Assembly: GCA_038526735.1 (NCBI GenBank)
Contig: JBCBGM010000027.1
Location: 1-37,681 of the forward strand
Reading direction: 5' to 3'
Source of the DNA: Rubricella sp038526735
GTDB lineage: Bacteria; Pseudomonadota; Alphaproteobacteria; Rhodobacterales; Rhodobacteraceae
DNA length: 37,681 bases
Below, in pieces: positions 15,841 to 25,174 of this stretch. The position numbers and the translations under genes are program-made. The stretch's first letter is position 1. Every line of letters starts with the position of its first letter. The notes under the pieces were generated by a model. It saw only the letters and a list, made by a program, of their open reading frames with translations. It made no database searches and had not been told where the DNA came from.

Positions 15841-16257
15841 ATGACAGAGAAGAAACCGGTCAAATTGCTCTCCAGCGGCAATCCGCAGATCCCTAAGGGA
15901 GAGGGGGACGCACCGGTGCAAGACTACATCGCCGCAATGCCTGAGTGGAAACATGCGGTGGGTGTGGCTTTGGATGCGCTCATCGTTGCGCACGTCCCGA
16001 ATGTCGCAAAAGCCGTGAAGTGGAATACGCCGCTCTACGGCAACCCCGGCGATGGCTGGTTCCTGTCGTTTTACTGCTACAAACGGTATGTGACGGTGAC
16101 CTTCCACAAAGGCTCAGCGCTTGAGCCGCTGCCGCCCAAAGCCTCCAAACACCCGGACGTTCGGTATTTTGACGTCTTTGAGGGTGATCCGGTGGACACG
16201 CCGCAAATGATTGACTGGATCAAACAGGCGAGCCGTCTGCCGGGTGAAAAGCTCTAG
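15841..16257 (+). CDS. DUF1801 family protein
   Basis: This 138-residue protein has the YdhG/DUF1801 pattern: PVQDYIAAMPEWKHAVGVALDALI, then AVKWNTPLYGNPGDGWFLSFYCYKRYVTVTFHKGSALEPLP. These are small cytoplasmic proteins of unknown function with an alpha/beta fold related to frataxin-like YdhG. It follows the terminator of the cytochrome gene, so it probably has its own promoter. Its stop is 4 bases from the convergent GNAT gene's stop, with no terminator between. Confidence 0.85.
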   Translation: MTEKKPVKLLSSGNPQIPKGEGDAPVQDYIAAMPEWKHAVGVALDALIVAHVPNVAKAVKWNTPLYGNPGDGWFLSFYCYKRYVTVTFHKGSALEPLPPKASKHPDVRYFDVFEGDPVDTPQMIDWIKQASRLPGEKL

Positions 16258-16261
16258 CCGC

Positions 16262-16783
16262 CTACCAGAGCTCGGGTTTCAGCCACGGTTCGGGGTAGCG
16301 CAGCACCTGATCCCGGAGCGGCACACGATCTTTGACTGTCATGGATTGCCATGCGCCGTCATACTCCGGTGGTAGAGGGTAGGGGGGCTGCACAACCCGT
16401 TCCGCCTTAAACCCAAGTTTGCCGTAGTACTGCGGATCGCCAAGGACGAAGACCTGCTGCACTCCCAATCCCGCAAGCTCCTCCAAGCCCGCGAAGGTCA
16501 GCGCTCTTCCCAGCCCCTGGCGTTGGTGATCAGGGTCAACCGCGAGTGGGGCGAGCAGGGCGCCGGTCCAGTCTCCGCTATCGCCGCCCAATGCCGTGAA
16601 AATGACGTGGCTGATACACTGTGACTGCGACAAAGAGCCGAGAGAGAGGTGCAGGGCATTGCCCGTCAAAATCTCGCGCACGATGCCGGTGAGGTCTTCC
16701 TCCGCAAAGGCGCGGGGGTAGAGCGCGAGGATGGCGTCCAAATCTTCAGCAGTTGTCCGCCTGATCGCTGGTTTGCTGGTCAT
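16262..16783 (-). CDS. GNAT family N-acetyltransferase
   Basis: This 173-residue protein is a GNAT acetyltransferase that uses acetyl-CoA. It starts IRRTTAEDLDAILALYPRAFAEED. The acetyl-CoA loop is in LAPLAVDPDHQRQGLGRALTFAGLEELA (Q/RxxGxG/A), followed by VFVLGDPQYYGKLGFKAE, the YYxxxGF element of the YhbS-like group. The acceptor is unknown. The start is uncertain: ATG at 16783 or GTG at 16798, both with purine-rich stretches ahead. It is divergent from the yejA-type gene, over about 100 bases. Confidence 0.88.
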   Translation of the reverse strand: MTSKPAIRRTTAEDLDAILALYPRAFAEEDLTGIVREILTGNALHLSLGSLSQSQCISHVIFTALGGDSGDWTGALLAPLAVDPDHQRQGLGRALTFAGLEELAGLGVQQVFVLGDPQYYGKLGFKAERVVQPPYPLPPEYDGAWQSMTVKDRVPLRDQVLRYPEPWLKPELW

Positions 16784-16882
16784 CCGTCCCCCGATCACAT
16801 CCGCTCACCGGATTGCGCCTTGAAGCTGTGAGTTCTGCTCCATAACCATAGTGAAGCGAAAAGCAACGCAGGGAGACTGGGC

Positions 16883-18730
16883 ATGTTTGAGCGCGTCGGA
16901 CGGATCGCTTTGATCGCGAGCGTGTCGGTGACCATAGGCACCGGGGTTGCACTGGCCGAAAGCCACGAAGAGACGATCGTCGCCCACGGCATCTCTACGT
17001 TTGGAGACCTCAAATACGGCCCTGACTTTGAGCATTACGAGTATGTAAACCCAGACGCGCCCAAGGGCGGCCTGTTCTCCACCTGGGCGTTCGGCACCTT
17101 TGACACGCTCAATCCCTATATTCTGCGCGGCAACTCTGCGTTTGCGGCCTCCGCCGTCTTCGACACGCTGATGACCAGCTCCGCCGATGAGCCCGATAGC
17201 CTGTACGGCCTTGTCGCCGAAACCATCGAATACCCCGAAGATCGCTCTTGGGCGGCGTTCAACCTGCGGCCTGAGGCGCGGTTCTCGGATGGCTCTCCGC
17301 TCACGTCCGCCGATGTGGTTTTCTCTTACAACGCGCTCGTGAACGAGGGGCGCCCAGTCTATCAGCTGACCTTCCAAGACGTGGCGAGTGTCACAGCCGA
17401 AGGCCCGCATCGCGTGCGCTTTGATTTTGTCGAAGGCGCTCCAACCCGCGAATTGCCAAGCCTTGTGGCGGGCATCCCGATCTTTTCTGCGGCATGGTGG
17501 GAGGGGCGCGATTTTACCGAGCCGACGCTTGAGCCTATCCTCGGCTCCGGCCCTTACGTGGTGGGTGACCTCGAGGCGGGGCGCTTCATCGCCTACGAGC
17601 GCAATATGGATTATTGGGCCGCCGATCTGCCGGTGAACAAAGGCCAGAACAATTTCGACGAAGTGCGCTACGAGTATTACGCCGACTACACCGCCGCCTT
17701 TGAGGGCTTTAAGGCGGGGGTCTATACCTTCCGCGAGGAGTTTTCGTCGGCGGTGTGGGGCACCGGATATGACTTTCCTGCCGTCAACGATGGCACGGTG
17801 GTAGTCGAGCAACTGGTCGATGGCACGCCCACCGGCACGCAAGGCTTCTTCTTCAACCTGAGGCGAGACAAGTTTGCGGACCTGCGCGTGCGCGAAGCCA
17901 TCGCGATGATGTTTAACTTCGAGTGGTCCAACCGCACGCTGTTTTATGACCTCTACAAACGCACCGACAGCTTCTGGGAGAACTCTCCGCTTGAGGCGAC
18001 GGGGATGCCCACTGAGGCTGAATTGGCGCTTCTGGAGCCGCTGCGCGCTGACATACCCGAGACGGTCTTCACCGAAGAAGCGTTTTTGCCGCCGGTGTCT
18101 CGCCCGGATCGCGTTGATCGCCGCCTCCTCCGTCGCGCCTCTGCGCTGCTCGACGAGGCGGGCTGGACGGTCGTTGATGGGCGGCGGGTGAATGCGGAGG
18201 GGGAGGTCTTTACGATTGACCTCCTCAATGATGTTCCGGCGTTTGAGCGGATCATCAATCCATTCGTTCAGAACCTCCAGCAACTTGGCATCGATGTCGA
18301 GGCACCGCTCGTTGACAACGCAACCTCCAGCCAGCGCGAAAAAGAATTCGACTTCGATATGGTCATCCGGCGCTATCGGATGTCGCTCACGCCGGGGCCG
18401 GAGCTTTATGGGCTGTTTGGCTCAGACGGGGCGAATACCGAAGACAGCGCCAACGTGGCGGGTCTCGCCAATCCGGCGGTTGATGCGTTGATCGACCAAA
18501 TCCAACGCGCCGAAACTCGTGAAGAGCTCAACACCGCTGTGAGCGCGCTGGATCGTGTGTTGCGGGCGATGCACATCTGGGTGCCGCAATGGGCAAACAC
18601 GACCCATAACATCGCCTATCTCGATATGTACGCCCGCCCCGACATCAAGCCGCCCTACTCGCGCGGAACAGAGACATGGTGGCTTGATACTGAGAAAGCC
18701 GCCGCGCTTGAGGCAGCAGGGAAGCTCTAA
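16883..18730 (+). CDS. yejA: peptide ABC transporter substrate-binding protein, YejA-type
   Basis: The protein has 615 residues. A signal peptide (MFERVGRIALIASVSVTIGT then GVALA|E, cut after about residue 25) precedes a family 5 extracellular solute-binding protein. It shows HGISTFGDLKYGPDFEHYEYVNPDAPKGG, the YejA-type N-terminal pattern, and later FKAGVYTFREEFSSAVWGTGYDFP. It binds oligopeptides in the periplasm and delivers them to YejBEF; in enteric bacteria this system also takes up microcin C. GGGAGA precedes the ATG by 6 bases. It is the first gene of a four-gene operon; yejB follows after 6 bases. Confidence 0.92.
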   Translation: MFERVGRIALIASVSVTIGTGVALAESHEETIVAHGISTFGDLKYGPDFEHYEYVNPDAPKGGLFSTWAFGTFDTLNPYILRGNSAFAASAVFDTLMTSSADEPDSLYGLVAETIEYPEDRSWAAFNLRPEARFSDGSPLTSADVVFSYNALVNEGRPVYQLTFQDVASVTAEGPHRVRFDFVEGAPTRELPSLVAGIPIFSAAWWEGRDFTEPTLEPILGSGPYVVGDLEAGRFIAYERNMDYWAADLPVNKGQNNFDEVRYEYYADYTAAFEGFKAGVYTFREEFSSAVWGTGYDFPAVNDGTVVVEQLVDGTPTGTQGFFFNLRRDKFADLRVREAIAMMFNFEWSNRTLFYDLYKRTDSFWENSPLEATGMPTEAELALLEPLRADIPETVFTEEAFLPPVSRPDRVDRRLLRRASALLDEAGWTVVDGRRVNAEGEVFTIDLLNDVPAFERIINPFVQNLQQLGIDVEAPLVDNATSSQREKEFDFDMVIRRYRMSLTPGPELYGLFGSDGANTEDSANVAGLANPAVDALIDQIQRAETREELNTAVSALDRVLRAMHIWVPQWANTTHNIAYLDMYARPDIKPPYSRGTETWWLDTEKAAALEAAGKL

Positions 18731-18736
18731 GCCACA

Positions 18737-19819
18737 ATGGGCGCATACATCGTTCGACGGCTGGCGCTGATCCTGCCGACCCTGTTTGGGATCATGCTGC
18801 TGAACTTCACCCTGGTGCAGTTCGTGCCCGGCGGCCCCATTGAGCAGATCGTTGCGAACCTCACCGACGAGGGCGGCGCCACCGATCGTTTCACCGGCGG
18901 TGGGTCAGAGACGCTGGATCGCGCAACGTCTGAAGATGGCTATCAGGGTGCGCGAGGCCTGCCGCCGGAGTTTATCGAGGACCTTGAGCGGGAATTCGGC
19001 CTCGATAAACCGCCTATCGAACGCTTCTTCAATATGATCGGCAACTATTTGGTGTTTGACTTTGGGGAGAGCTTTTTTCGCTCCATCTCCGTCACTGAGC
19101 TGGTGCTCGAAAAGATGCCCGTTTCGATCACGCTGGGGCTGTGGTCTACGCTGATTGCGTACCTCATCTCGATCCCCTTGGGCATTCGCAAAGCGGTCAG
19201 TGATGGCTCGTCTTTTGATACCTGGACGTCCGGCTTGATCATCGTTGCCTATGCAATCCCGGGCTTTCTGTTTGCGATCCTTTTGCTTGTGCTTTTTGCG
19301 GGCGGGTCGTTCTTGCAATGGTTCCCGTCGCGAGGGCTGACCTCTACCGATTGGGACGAGCTGAGCCTGTTTATGAAGGTGGTAGACTACTTCCATCACA
19401 TTGCGCTGCCGGTGATCGCCTCCACGATTGCAGCCTTTGCCACACTGACCTTGCTGACGAAGAACTCCTTCCTCGACGAAATCCGCAAGCAATACGTACT
19501 GACTGCCCGCGCAAAGGGGCTGACCGAAAACCGCGTTCTGTATGGCCATGTCTTTCGCAACGCGATGCTCATTGTGATTGCCGGGTTTCCGGGCCTGTTC
19601 GTCAGCGTGTTTTTCACCGGGTCGCTGATCATCGAGACCATATTCTCGCTCGACGGGCTGGGGCGGCTAGCCTTTGAGAGTGCCGTGCAGCGTGACTATC
19701 CGGTGGTGTTTGGCACGCTCTATGTCTTTGGCCTGATCGGCCTGCTGGTCGGGCTGCTCTCTGACCTGATGTATGTGCTCGTTGACCCGCGCATCGATTT
19801 TGAGAGCCGCGAGACATGA
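18737..19819 (+). CDS. yejB: peptide ABC transporter permease YejB
   Basis: This 360-residue inner-membrane permease has the BPD_transp_1 fold. The N-terminal segment YIVRRLALILPTLFGIMLLNF is typical of the DppB/YejB class. A long periplasmic insert (about 38-100) leads to the core membrane helices. The cytoplasmic EAA-type loop is RKQYVLTARAKGLTENRVLYGHVFRNAML. Its last four bases overlap the start of yejE (ATGA, 19816-19819), which implies coupled translation in a one-to-one permease pair. Confidence 0.93.
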   Translation: MGAYIVRRLALILPTLFGIMLLNFTLVQFVPGGPIEQIVANLTDEGGATDRFTGGGSETLDRATSEDGYQGARGLPPEFIEDLEREFGLDKPPIERFFNMIGNYLVFDFGESFFRSISVTELVLEKMPVSITLGLWSTLIAYLISIPLGIRKAVSDGSSFDTWTSGLIIVAYAIPGFLFAILLLVLFAGGSFLQWFPSRGLTSTDWDELSLFMKVVDYFHHIALPVIASTIAAFATLTLLTKNSFLDEIRKQYVLTARAKGLTENRVLYGHVFRNAMLIVIAGFPGLFVSVFFTGSLIIETIFSLDGLGRLAFESAVQRDYPVVFGTLYVFGLIGLLVGLLSDLMYVLVDPRIDFESRET

Positions 19820-20922
19820 CGCTCTCCCCCCTTGCCCGCCGCCGGATCGAGAACTTCCGCAAAAACCGCCGCGCGCTGTGGAGCCTGCGGATATTCTCGG
19901 TGCTGTTTCTGCTCTCGCTCTGCGCCGAGTTCATCGCCAACGATAAACCCATCCTCGTGAGCTATCGCGGCGATCTCTACATGCCGGTGCTCAACACCTA
20001 TGCCGAAACCGACTTTGGTGGGGAGTTCCAGACAGAGGCCGAGTATCCTGCGCCCGAGGTGCAGTGCCTGATCATATCCGGTGGCCTGGACCTCTGTTTC
20101 GATGACCCGGAGGGTGTGATCGAGGACGCCGCCGATGGCATTGTTGAGGGGGTCGCGATTGAGCAGGGCTGGATCCTCTGGCCACTGATCCCGTACCACT
20201 TCAACACCATCAATTACGAGGTGCTCCGCGCCCCGAGTGCCCCCGACGAAAGCCATCTCTTGGGCACTGACAATCAGGCGCGCGATGTGCTGAGCCGCGT
20301 GATCTATGGCTTCCGCATCTCGGTGCTGTTCGCGATCACCACCACGCTGATCTCCGCCGTGATCGGTATCGCCGCAGGGGCCGTGCAGGGGTATTTCGGC
20401 GGCTGGATCGACCTCTTTTTCCAGCGCATCGTCGAGATTTGGCAGGCGACACCCTTCCTCTACGTGATCATCATCGTCTCTGCCTTTTTCACGCTGGGCT
20501 TCTGGCCGCTGGCGTTGTTAGTGGCGATTTTCGGGTGGACGGCGCTTGTGGGCGTGGTGCGCGCCGAATTTCTGCGTGCCCGGAACTTCGAGTATGTGCG
20601 CGCTGCCCGCGCACTGGGCGTGAATGACACGACAATCATGGTCCGCCACGTTCTGCCCAACGCCATGGTCGCCACGATCACGCTGCTGCCGTTCCTCTTC
20701 ACATCGTCGATCGCCGGATTGGCAACGCTCGACTTTCTCGGCTTTGGCCTGCCGCCAAGCTATCCGTCATTGGGGGAGATGACGCTACAGGCCAAGAATG
20801 ACCTCAACGCGTGGTGGCTGGGCTTCACCGCGTTCTTCACCTTCGCGATCATGCTCTCGTTGCTGGTCTTTATCTTCGAGGGCATCCGCGACGCCTTCGA
20901 CCCCAGAAAGACCTTCGCATGA
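19816..20922 (+). CDS. yejE: peptide ABC transporter permease YejE
   Basis: This 368-residue permease is the partner of YejB. The first membrane helix (WSLRIFSVLFLLSLCAEFIA) is followed by a large periplasmic loop (about 45-135), as in YejE. Four to five further helices and the EAA loop FEYVRAARALGVNDTTIMVRHVLPNAMVA follow. The motif DNQARDVLSRVIYGFRIS at the loop exit is typical of the DppC/YejE class. It overlaps yejB upstream and yejF downstream by ATGA. Confidence 0.93.
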   Translation: MTLSPLARRRIENFRKNRRALWSLRIFSVLFLLSLCAEFIANDKPILVSYRGDLYMPVLNTYAETDFGGEFQTEAEYPAPEVQCLIISGGLDLCFDDPEGVIEDAADGIVEGVAIEQGWILWPLIPYHFNTINYEVLRAPSAPDESHLLGTDNQARDVLSRVIYGFRISVLFAITTTLISAVIGIAAGAVQGYFGGWIDLFFQRIVEIWQATPFLYVIIIVSAFFTLGFWPLALLVAIFGWTALVGVVRAEFLRARNFEYVRAARALGVNDTTIMVRHVLPNAMVATITLLPFLFTSSIAGLATLDFLGFGLPPSYPSLGEMTLQAKNDLNAWWLGFTAFFTFAIMLSLLVFIFEGIRDAFDPRKTFA

Positions 20923-22499
20923 GCGTGCTGGAGGTGCAGGGCCTCACCATCGATTTCGGCGCTTTCCGCGCCGTCGATGGCGCGTCCTTCACTGTTGATG
21001 CCGGAGAGACGGTGGCGATTGTGGGCGAGTCCGGCTCAGGCAAATCGCTCACCGCACTCTCCACCGTGGGGTTGACGCCCGACACTGCGTTGCTTGGAGG
21101 GTCGGTCACCTACAACGGGCAAGAGATGGTTGGGGCCGATGCCGCCACGCTCCGGCGCATCCGGGGCAACCAGATCAGCTTTATCTTCCAAGAGCCGATG
21201 ACCTCCCTCAACCCGCTGCACACAATCGAAAAGCAGCTCGCCGAGGCGCTTGAGGTGCACCAAGGCCTCAGCCGAGACAAAGCTCGCCCGCGGGTGGTGG
21301 AGTTGCTCACGCAGGTGGGCATTCCCAACCCCGAAAGCCGCCTGCTGGCCTATCCGCATGAGCTCTCGGGGGGGCAACGCCAGCGGGTGATGATCGCAAT
21401 GGCTCTTGCGAATGATCCGGCCCTTTTGGTGGCGGATGAACCGACCACCGCGCTCGACGTGACGATCCAGGCGCAGATACTCGATCTGCTGAAAGCGGTG
21501 CAGAAAGAGCGAGGGATGGGCTTGCTGTTCATCACCCACGATCTGGCCATCGTCCGACGCATCGCCGACCGGGTCGTTGTGATGAAAGAGGGTAAGGTGG
21601 TGGAGACGGGGGAAACCGCAGCCGTGTTCGAAAACCCCCAACACCCCTACACAAAAATGCTGCTGGATGCTGATCCGTCTGGTCGGCCTGCTCCCATCAT
21701 AGAAGGCGCGGAAACTGTGTTAGAGACCGATGCGCTGCGCATCTGGTTCCCCATCAAAACCGGCCTCCTGCGCCGCACGACGGGCCATGTGCAAGCGGTC
21801 AATCAGGCGACACTCTCCATCAGCGCGGGCGAGACGCTTGGCGTGGTCGGAGAATCCGGCTCCGGTAAAACCACCCTCGCCCTCGCGGTGCTGCGGCTGA
21901 TCTCAAGCCAAGGGCCAATCCAGTTCGCGGGCCGCAATTTGCAGGGCCTCAAAACCAAAGCGCTCCGCCCGCTGCGGCGCGACATGCAGGTCGTGTTCCA
22001 AGACCCGTATGGCTCCCTTTCCCCGCGCATGACCGTGGGGGAGATCATTGGCGAAGGGCTGACGGTGCACCAGCTTGACGGCGACCCGGAGGCACGGGTG
22101 GCCGAGATCATGCAAGAGGTCGGCCTGTCGCCTGAGATGCGCCACCGCTACCCGCACGAGTTCTCAGGCGGCCAACGCCAGCGCATCGCAATCGCTCGCG
22201 CGATGATCCTGCGGCCCCGCTTGGTGGTGCTCGACGAGCCAACCTCCGCGCTCGATCGCACGGTTCAGGGCCAGATCATCGATCTGTTGCGAGACCTCCA
22301 AGCCCGCTACCAACTCGCTTATCTCTTCATCAGTCACGACCTCGCCGTCGTCCGAGCGCTCAGCCATAAGGTGATGGTGATGCAGCACGGCGATGTGGTG
22401 GAGGCCGGGCCGGTAGACCAAATCTTCGACGCGCCACAGACCGAGTACACCCGCGTTTTGATGCAGGCGGCCTTCGGCGCGCAGATGGCACACGCCTGA
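20919..22499 (+). CDS. yejF: peptide ABC transporter ATPase YejF, two fused nucleotide-binding domains
   Basis: This 526-residue ATPase has two NBDs in one chain. NBD1 carries Walker A GESGSGKSLTALS, signature LSGGQRQRVMIAMAL and Walker B LLVADEPTTALD. NBD2 carries GESGSGKTTLALAVL, FSGGQRQRIAIARAM and LVVLDEPTSALD. Both are complete, so both sites should hydrolyse ATP. The frame is open 108 bases further upstream, but the ATG at 20919 overlaps the yejE stop (ATGA) and gives the family N-terminus MSVLEVQGLTIDFG. A repeated element begins 2 bases after its stop. Confidence 0.95.
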   Translation: MSVLEVQGLTIDFGAFRAVDGASFTVDAGETVAIVGESGSGKSLTALSTVGLTPDTALLGGSVTYNGQEMVGADAATLRRIRGNQISFIFQEPMTSLNPLHTIEKQLAEALEVHQGLSRDKARPRVVELLTQVGIPNPESRLLAYPHELSGGQRQRVMIAMALANDPALLVADEPTTALDVTIQAQILDLLKAVQKERGMGLLFITHDLAIVRRIADRVVVMKEGKVVETGETAAVFENPQHPYTKMLLDADPSGRPAPIIEGAETVLETDALRIWFPIKTGLLRRTTGHVQAVNQATLSISAGETLGVVGESGSGKTTLALAVLRLISSQGPIQFAGRNLQGLKTKALRPLRRDMQVVFQDPYGSLSPRMTVGEIIGEGLTVHQLDGDPEARVAEIMQEVGLSPEMRHRYPHEFSGGQRQRIAIARAMILRPRLVVLDEPTSALDRTVQGQIIDLLRDLQARYQLAYLFISHDLAVVRALSHKVMVMQHGDVVEAGPVDQIFDAPQTEYTRVLMQAAFGAQMAHA

Positions 22500-22500
22500 G

Positions 22501-22567
22501 CAGGGGGCTCTGCCCCCCTGTCGGGCTGTGCCCGCCATTCCCCCCGGGATATTTCAACCTCTGCAGG
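22501..22567 (+). repeat. 3'-end dispersed element, copy D (after yejF)
   Basis: A hairpin GGGGGC-TCT-GCCCCC is followed by a small hairpin CGGGC-TGT-GCCCG (22522-22534). The conserved tail is CCCCCGGGATATTT (22541-22554), then four bases and CTCTGCA. It starts right after the yejF stop and faces copy E at 22686-22743. Confidence 0.65.
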
Positions 22568-22685
22568 CGAAAGGTTTTGTTAACCCTCGCGAGCCCAAAG
22601 TGCTCAGGCGGTACAGGCGGGGACGCCGATGACCGCACTCTGCAGGGCACACTCTCGCGTCGTCGGGGGTGTGTCTTCTTGCTTT
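22568..22685. other. spacer between two convergent element copies
   Basis: This 118-base stretch lies between element copies D and E, in the convergent gap between yejF and parC (22500-22764). I see no gene in it, only the facing repeats on either side. Confidence 0.5.
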
Positions 22686-22743
22686 TGCAGAGTTTTAAAT
22701 ATCCCGGGGTGAGACCGCCTTGGCGGACGAGGGGCAGCGCCCC
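22686..22743 (-). repeat. 3'-end dispersed element, copy E (after parC)
   Basis: On the minus strand there is GGGGC-GCT-GCCCC (22743-22731), then CCGCC/GGCGG (22726-22715), then the tail CCCCGGGATATTT (22709-22697), four bases and CTCTGCA. The tail and its 4-base spacing match copy D exactly. It lies about 20 bases after the parC stop. Confidence 0.65.
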
Positions 22744-22764
22744 TTGGGCTGCGCGAAGCGCGGC

Positions 22765-25092
22765 TCAGGATTTGTGGAAGAGGTTGTCTCTCGGAAACCC
22801 TCGGGGGGCCATGCGGCCGGCGCTCGCGCGTTTTCCGATCCATTCCTCGAGCTCGGCTGCGGGAACATGGCGGGTGTTGCCGTTGCTCATCGGCCAAGAG
22901 AGCCCTTCGGCGAGGGTGAAGGTCACCGCATCGGTCAGTCCGCCGTCCTTGTATTTTTGCAGCCGGACGCCTTTGCCGCGGGTCATTTCGGGCAGCTCTG
23001 TGAGGGGGAAGACCAGTACTTTGCGGTTTTCGCCTGCGACGGCCACATGGTCTCCGTCCACGGTGGTGCAGACGATCGCTGCGATGCCCTCTTTCACCGT
23101 CATCACCTGTTTGCCGGTGCGGGTTTGGGCGAGGACGTCATCCTCGGGCACGATGAACCCGTCACCTGCGTTTGACGCCAGCAGGAGTTTGCCTTCTGGC
23201 CGGTGCACGCGCAGGGCCACGAGGGTGGCGTCGCCCGGCAGGTCCACCATCAGCGACAGGGGCTCTCCCATGCCGCGCCCACCGGGCAAGCGGTCGGTGC
23301 CGAGGGTGTAGATCCGGCCATGGCCTGTCAGCAGCAAGAGCTTGTCGGTGGTTTGGGCGTGGAAGGCGAAGCGAGGGCCGTCGCCGTCTTTGAACTTGAA
23401 CTCCTGCGTAAGATCGAGATGGCCTTTCATAGCCCTGATCCAACCCATCGCAGAGCAAACCACCGTGACCGGCTCTTTCTCGATCATCGCCTCGTAGGAA
23501 ACCTCGGCGACCGCAGCGGCTTCGCCAAACCCGGTGCGCCGGGCGCCGAGCGGGTAGTCTTCGCCGTATTTGGCTTTCGCGGCGGCGATCTCTGCGGCGC
23601 TGGTGAGGCCCCGCAGGGCGCGGGGGGCGCCGAAGGCCTCTCGTGTTTTCTTCAGGTCGTCGGAGATGCGGGTCCATTGCAGCTCATCCGAGCCGAGCAG
23701 GTCTTCGAGATCAGCGCGCTCGACATAGAGGTCATCGCGTTCGCGGCGCAGCTCCATTTCTTCGAGCTTACGCAAACTGCGCAGGCGCATGTTGAGGATT
23801 GCTTCGGCCTGCGTATCCGTCAGCTCAAACTCGGCGATCATCACCGGCTTTGGCTCATCCTCGTTGCGGATGATCTCGATCACGCGGTCGAGGTTGAGGA
23901 AGGCGATGATGTAGCCCTCGAGCACCTCAAGGCGGTGGTCGATCTTCTCCAACCGGTGGCGGGAGCGGCGCAAAAGCACGTCGCGCTGATGATCGAGCCA
24001 AGCGCGGAGTACTTCGCGCAGGCCGCACACCTGGGGCGTGCGCCCGTCGATCAGCACGTTCATGTTCAGCGAAACGCGCACCTCCAGATCGGAGGTTTTG
24101 AAGAGCGCTTCCATGAGCATCGCCGGGTCAACGGTCTTTGCGCGCGGCTCCAGCACGATGCGGATGTCTTCGGCGCTCTCATCTCTCACATCGGCGAGGA
24201 TGGGCAGCTTTTTGGCGGTGATCAGGTCGGCGATCCGCTCGATCAATTTGGACTTTTGCACCTGATAGGGGATTTCGGTGACGATGGCCTGCCACTGGCC
24301 ACGGCCCAGGTCCTCGCTGTGCCAAACGGAGCGGACGCGAAAGCCGCCACGCCCTGTTTCATAAGCATCAAGGATGTTCTGCGGCGTCTCCACGATCGTG
24401 CCGCCGGTGGGCAGGTCGGGGCCGGGCATGTGGGTCAGCAGCGTTTCGGTGGACGCACCCGGATGTTTGATGAGGTGGAGCGCCGCGCCGATCACCTCAT
24501 CCACGTTGTGCGTCGGGATCGAGGTGGCCATGCCGACGGCGATGCCGTTAGCGCCATTGGCGAGCAGGTTGGGGAAAGCGCCGGGCAGCACCACGGGCTC
24601 CTCGAGCGTGCCCTCGTAGTTCTCGCGAAAATCGACGGCGTTTTCGGCGAGCCCTTCCATCAGGGCTTGGGCGGCGGCGGTTAACCGTGCCTCGGTGTAG
24701 CGGGCGGCGGCGGGGTTGTCGCCGTCGATGGAGCCGAAGTTGCCTTGCCCATCCACCAGCGGATAGCGCACCGAGAAATCCTGCGCGAGACGGGCCATCG
24801 CATCGTAAATCGCCTGATCGCCGTGGGGGTGATAGTTGCCCATCACGTCGCCCGAGATCTTGGACGATTTGCGAAACCGCCCCTCGGGCGCCAGCCGCAG
24901 CTCTCGCATCGCAAACATGATGCGCCGGTGCACCGGTTTTAGCCCATCGCGGGCGTCGGGAAGGGCGCGGTGCATGATGGTGGAGAGCGCGTATTGCAGA
25001 TAGCGGTCACCGATGGCGCGAGCGAGGGTCTCTACGACTGTGTTGCCGCCGTCATCATCAGACATATCGGGGGTGAGCGCGTCATCTGCCAT
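22765..25092 (-). CDS. parC: DNA topoisomerase IV subunit A
   Basis: This 775-residue type IIA topoisomerase subunit decatenates daughter chromosomes with ParE. The breakage-reunion domain contains DGLKPVHRRIMFAMREL, HPHGDQAIYDAMARLAQDFS and the active tyrosine in AARYTEARL (Tyr132). The C-terminal beta-pinwheel has loose repeats (for example GRIYTLGTDRLPGGRGMGEP) and no GyrA box, which supports ParC over GyrA. In the quinolone region Gln93 stands where E. coli ParC has Ser80, and Asp97 where it has Glu84. It is divergent from the serine hydrolase gene over 82 bases. Confidence 0.95.
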   Translation of the reverse strand: MADDALTPDMSDDDGGNTVVETLARAIGDRYLQYALSTIMHRALPDARDGLKPVHRRIMFAMRELRLAPEGRFRKSSKISGDVMGNYHPHGDQAIYDAMARLAQDFSVRYPLVDGQGNFGSIDGDNPAAARYTEARLTAAAQALMEGLAENAVDFRENYEGTLEEPVVLPGAFPNLLANGANGIAVGMATSIPTHNVDEVIGAALHLIKHPGASTETLLTHMPGPDLPTGGTIVETPQNILDAYETGRGGFRVRSVWHSEDLGRGQWQAIVTEIPYQVQKSKLIERIADLITAKKLPILADVRDESAEDIRIVLEPRAKTVDPAMLMEALFKTSDLEVRVSLNMNVLIDGRTPQVCGLREVLRAWLDHQRDVLLRRSRHRLEKIDHRLEVLEGYIIAFLNLDRVIEIIRNEDEPKPVMIAEFELTDTQAEAILNMRLRSLRKLEEMELRRERDDLYVERADLEDLLGSDELQWTRISDDLKKTREAFGAPRALRGLTSAAEIAAAKAKYGEDYPLGARRTGFGEAAAVAEVSYEAMIEKEPVTVVCSAMGWIRAMKGHLDLTQEFKFKDGDGPRFAFHAQTTDKLLLLTGHGRIYTLGTDRLPGGRGMGEPLSLMVDLPGDATLVALRVHRPEGKLLLASNAGDGFIVPEDDVLAQTRTGKQVMTVKEGIAAIVCTTVDGDHVAVAGENRKVLVFPLTELPEMTRGKGVRLQKYKDGGLTDAVTFTLAEGLSWPMSNGNTRHVPAAELEEWIGKRASAGRMAPRGFPRDNLFHKS

Positions 25093-25174
25093 AGATATGG
25101 TGTAACCGCGCCTGCGCAGCGCGTCCAGCGAGAGGTTGTCGACGGGGCAGTTTCTGTGGGGTATGCGCTGAGCA

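Noticed and set aside
16883..22499. Peptide-antibiotic (microcin-like) system around the Yej operon
   Set aside because: There is no precursor peptide, modification or immunity gene nearby; this is a standard four-gene importer.
23203..24684. 493-residue plus-strand open frame inside parC, and similar long antisense frames at 16805-18283, 8553-9722 and 32987-34321
   Set aside because: They lie opposite well-recognised genes, have low-complexity His/Arg/Gly-rich products and lack family features; they arise from the GC-rich codon positions of the real genes.
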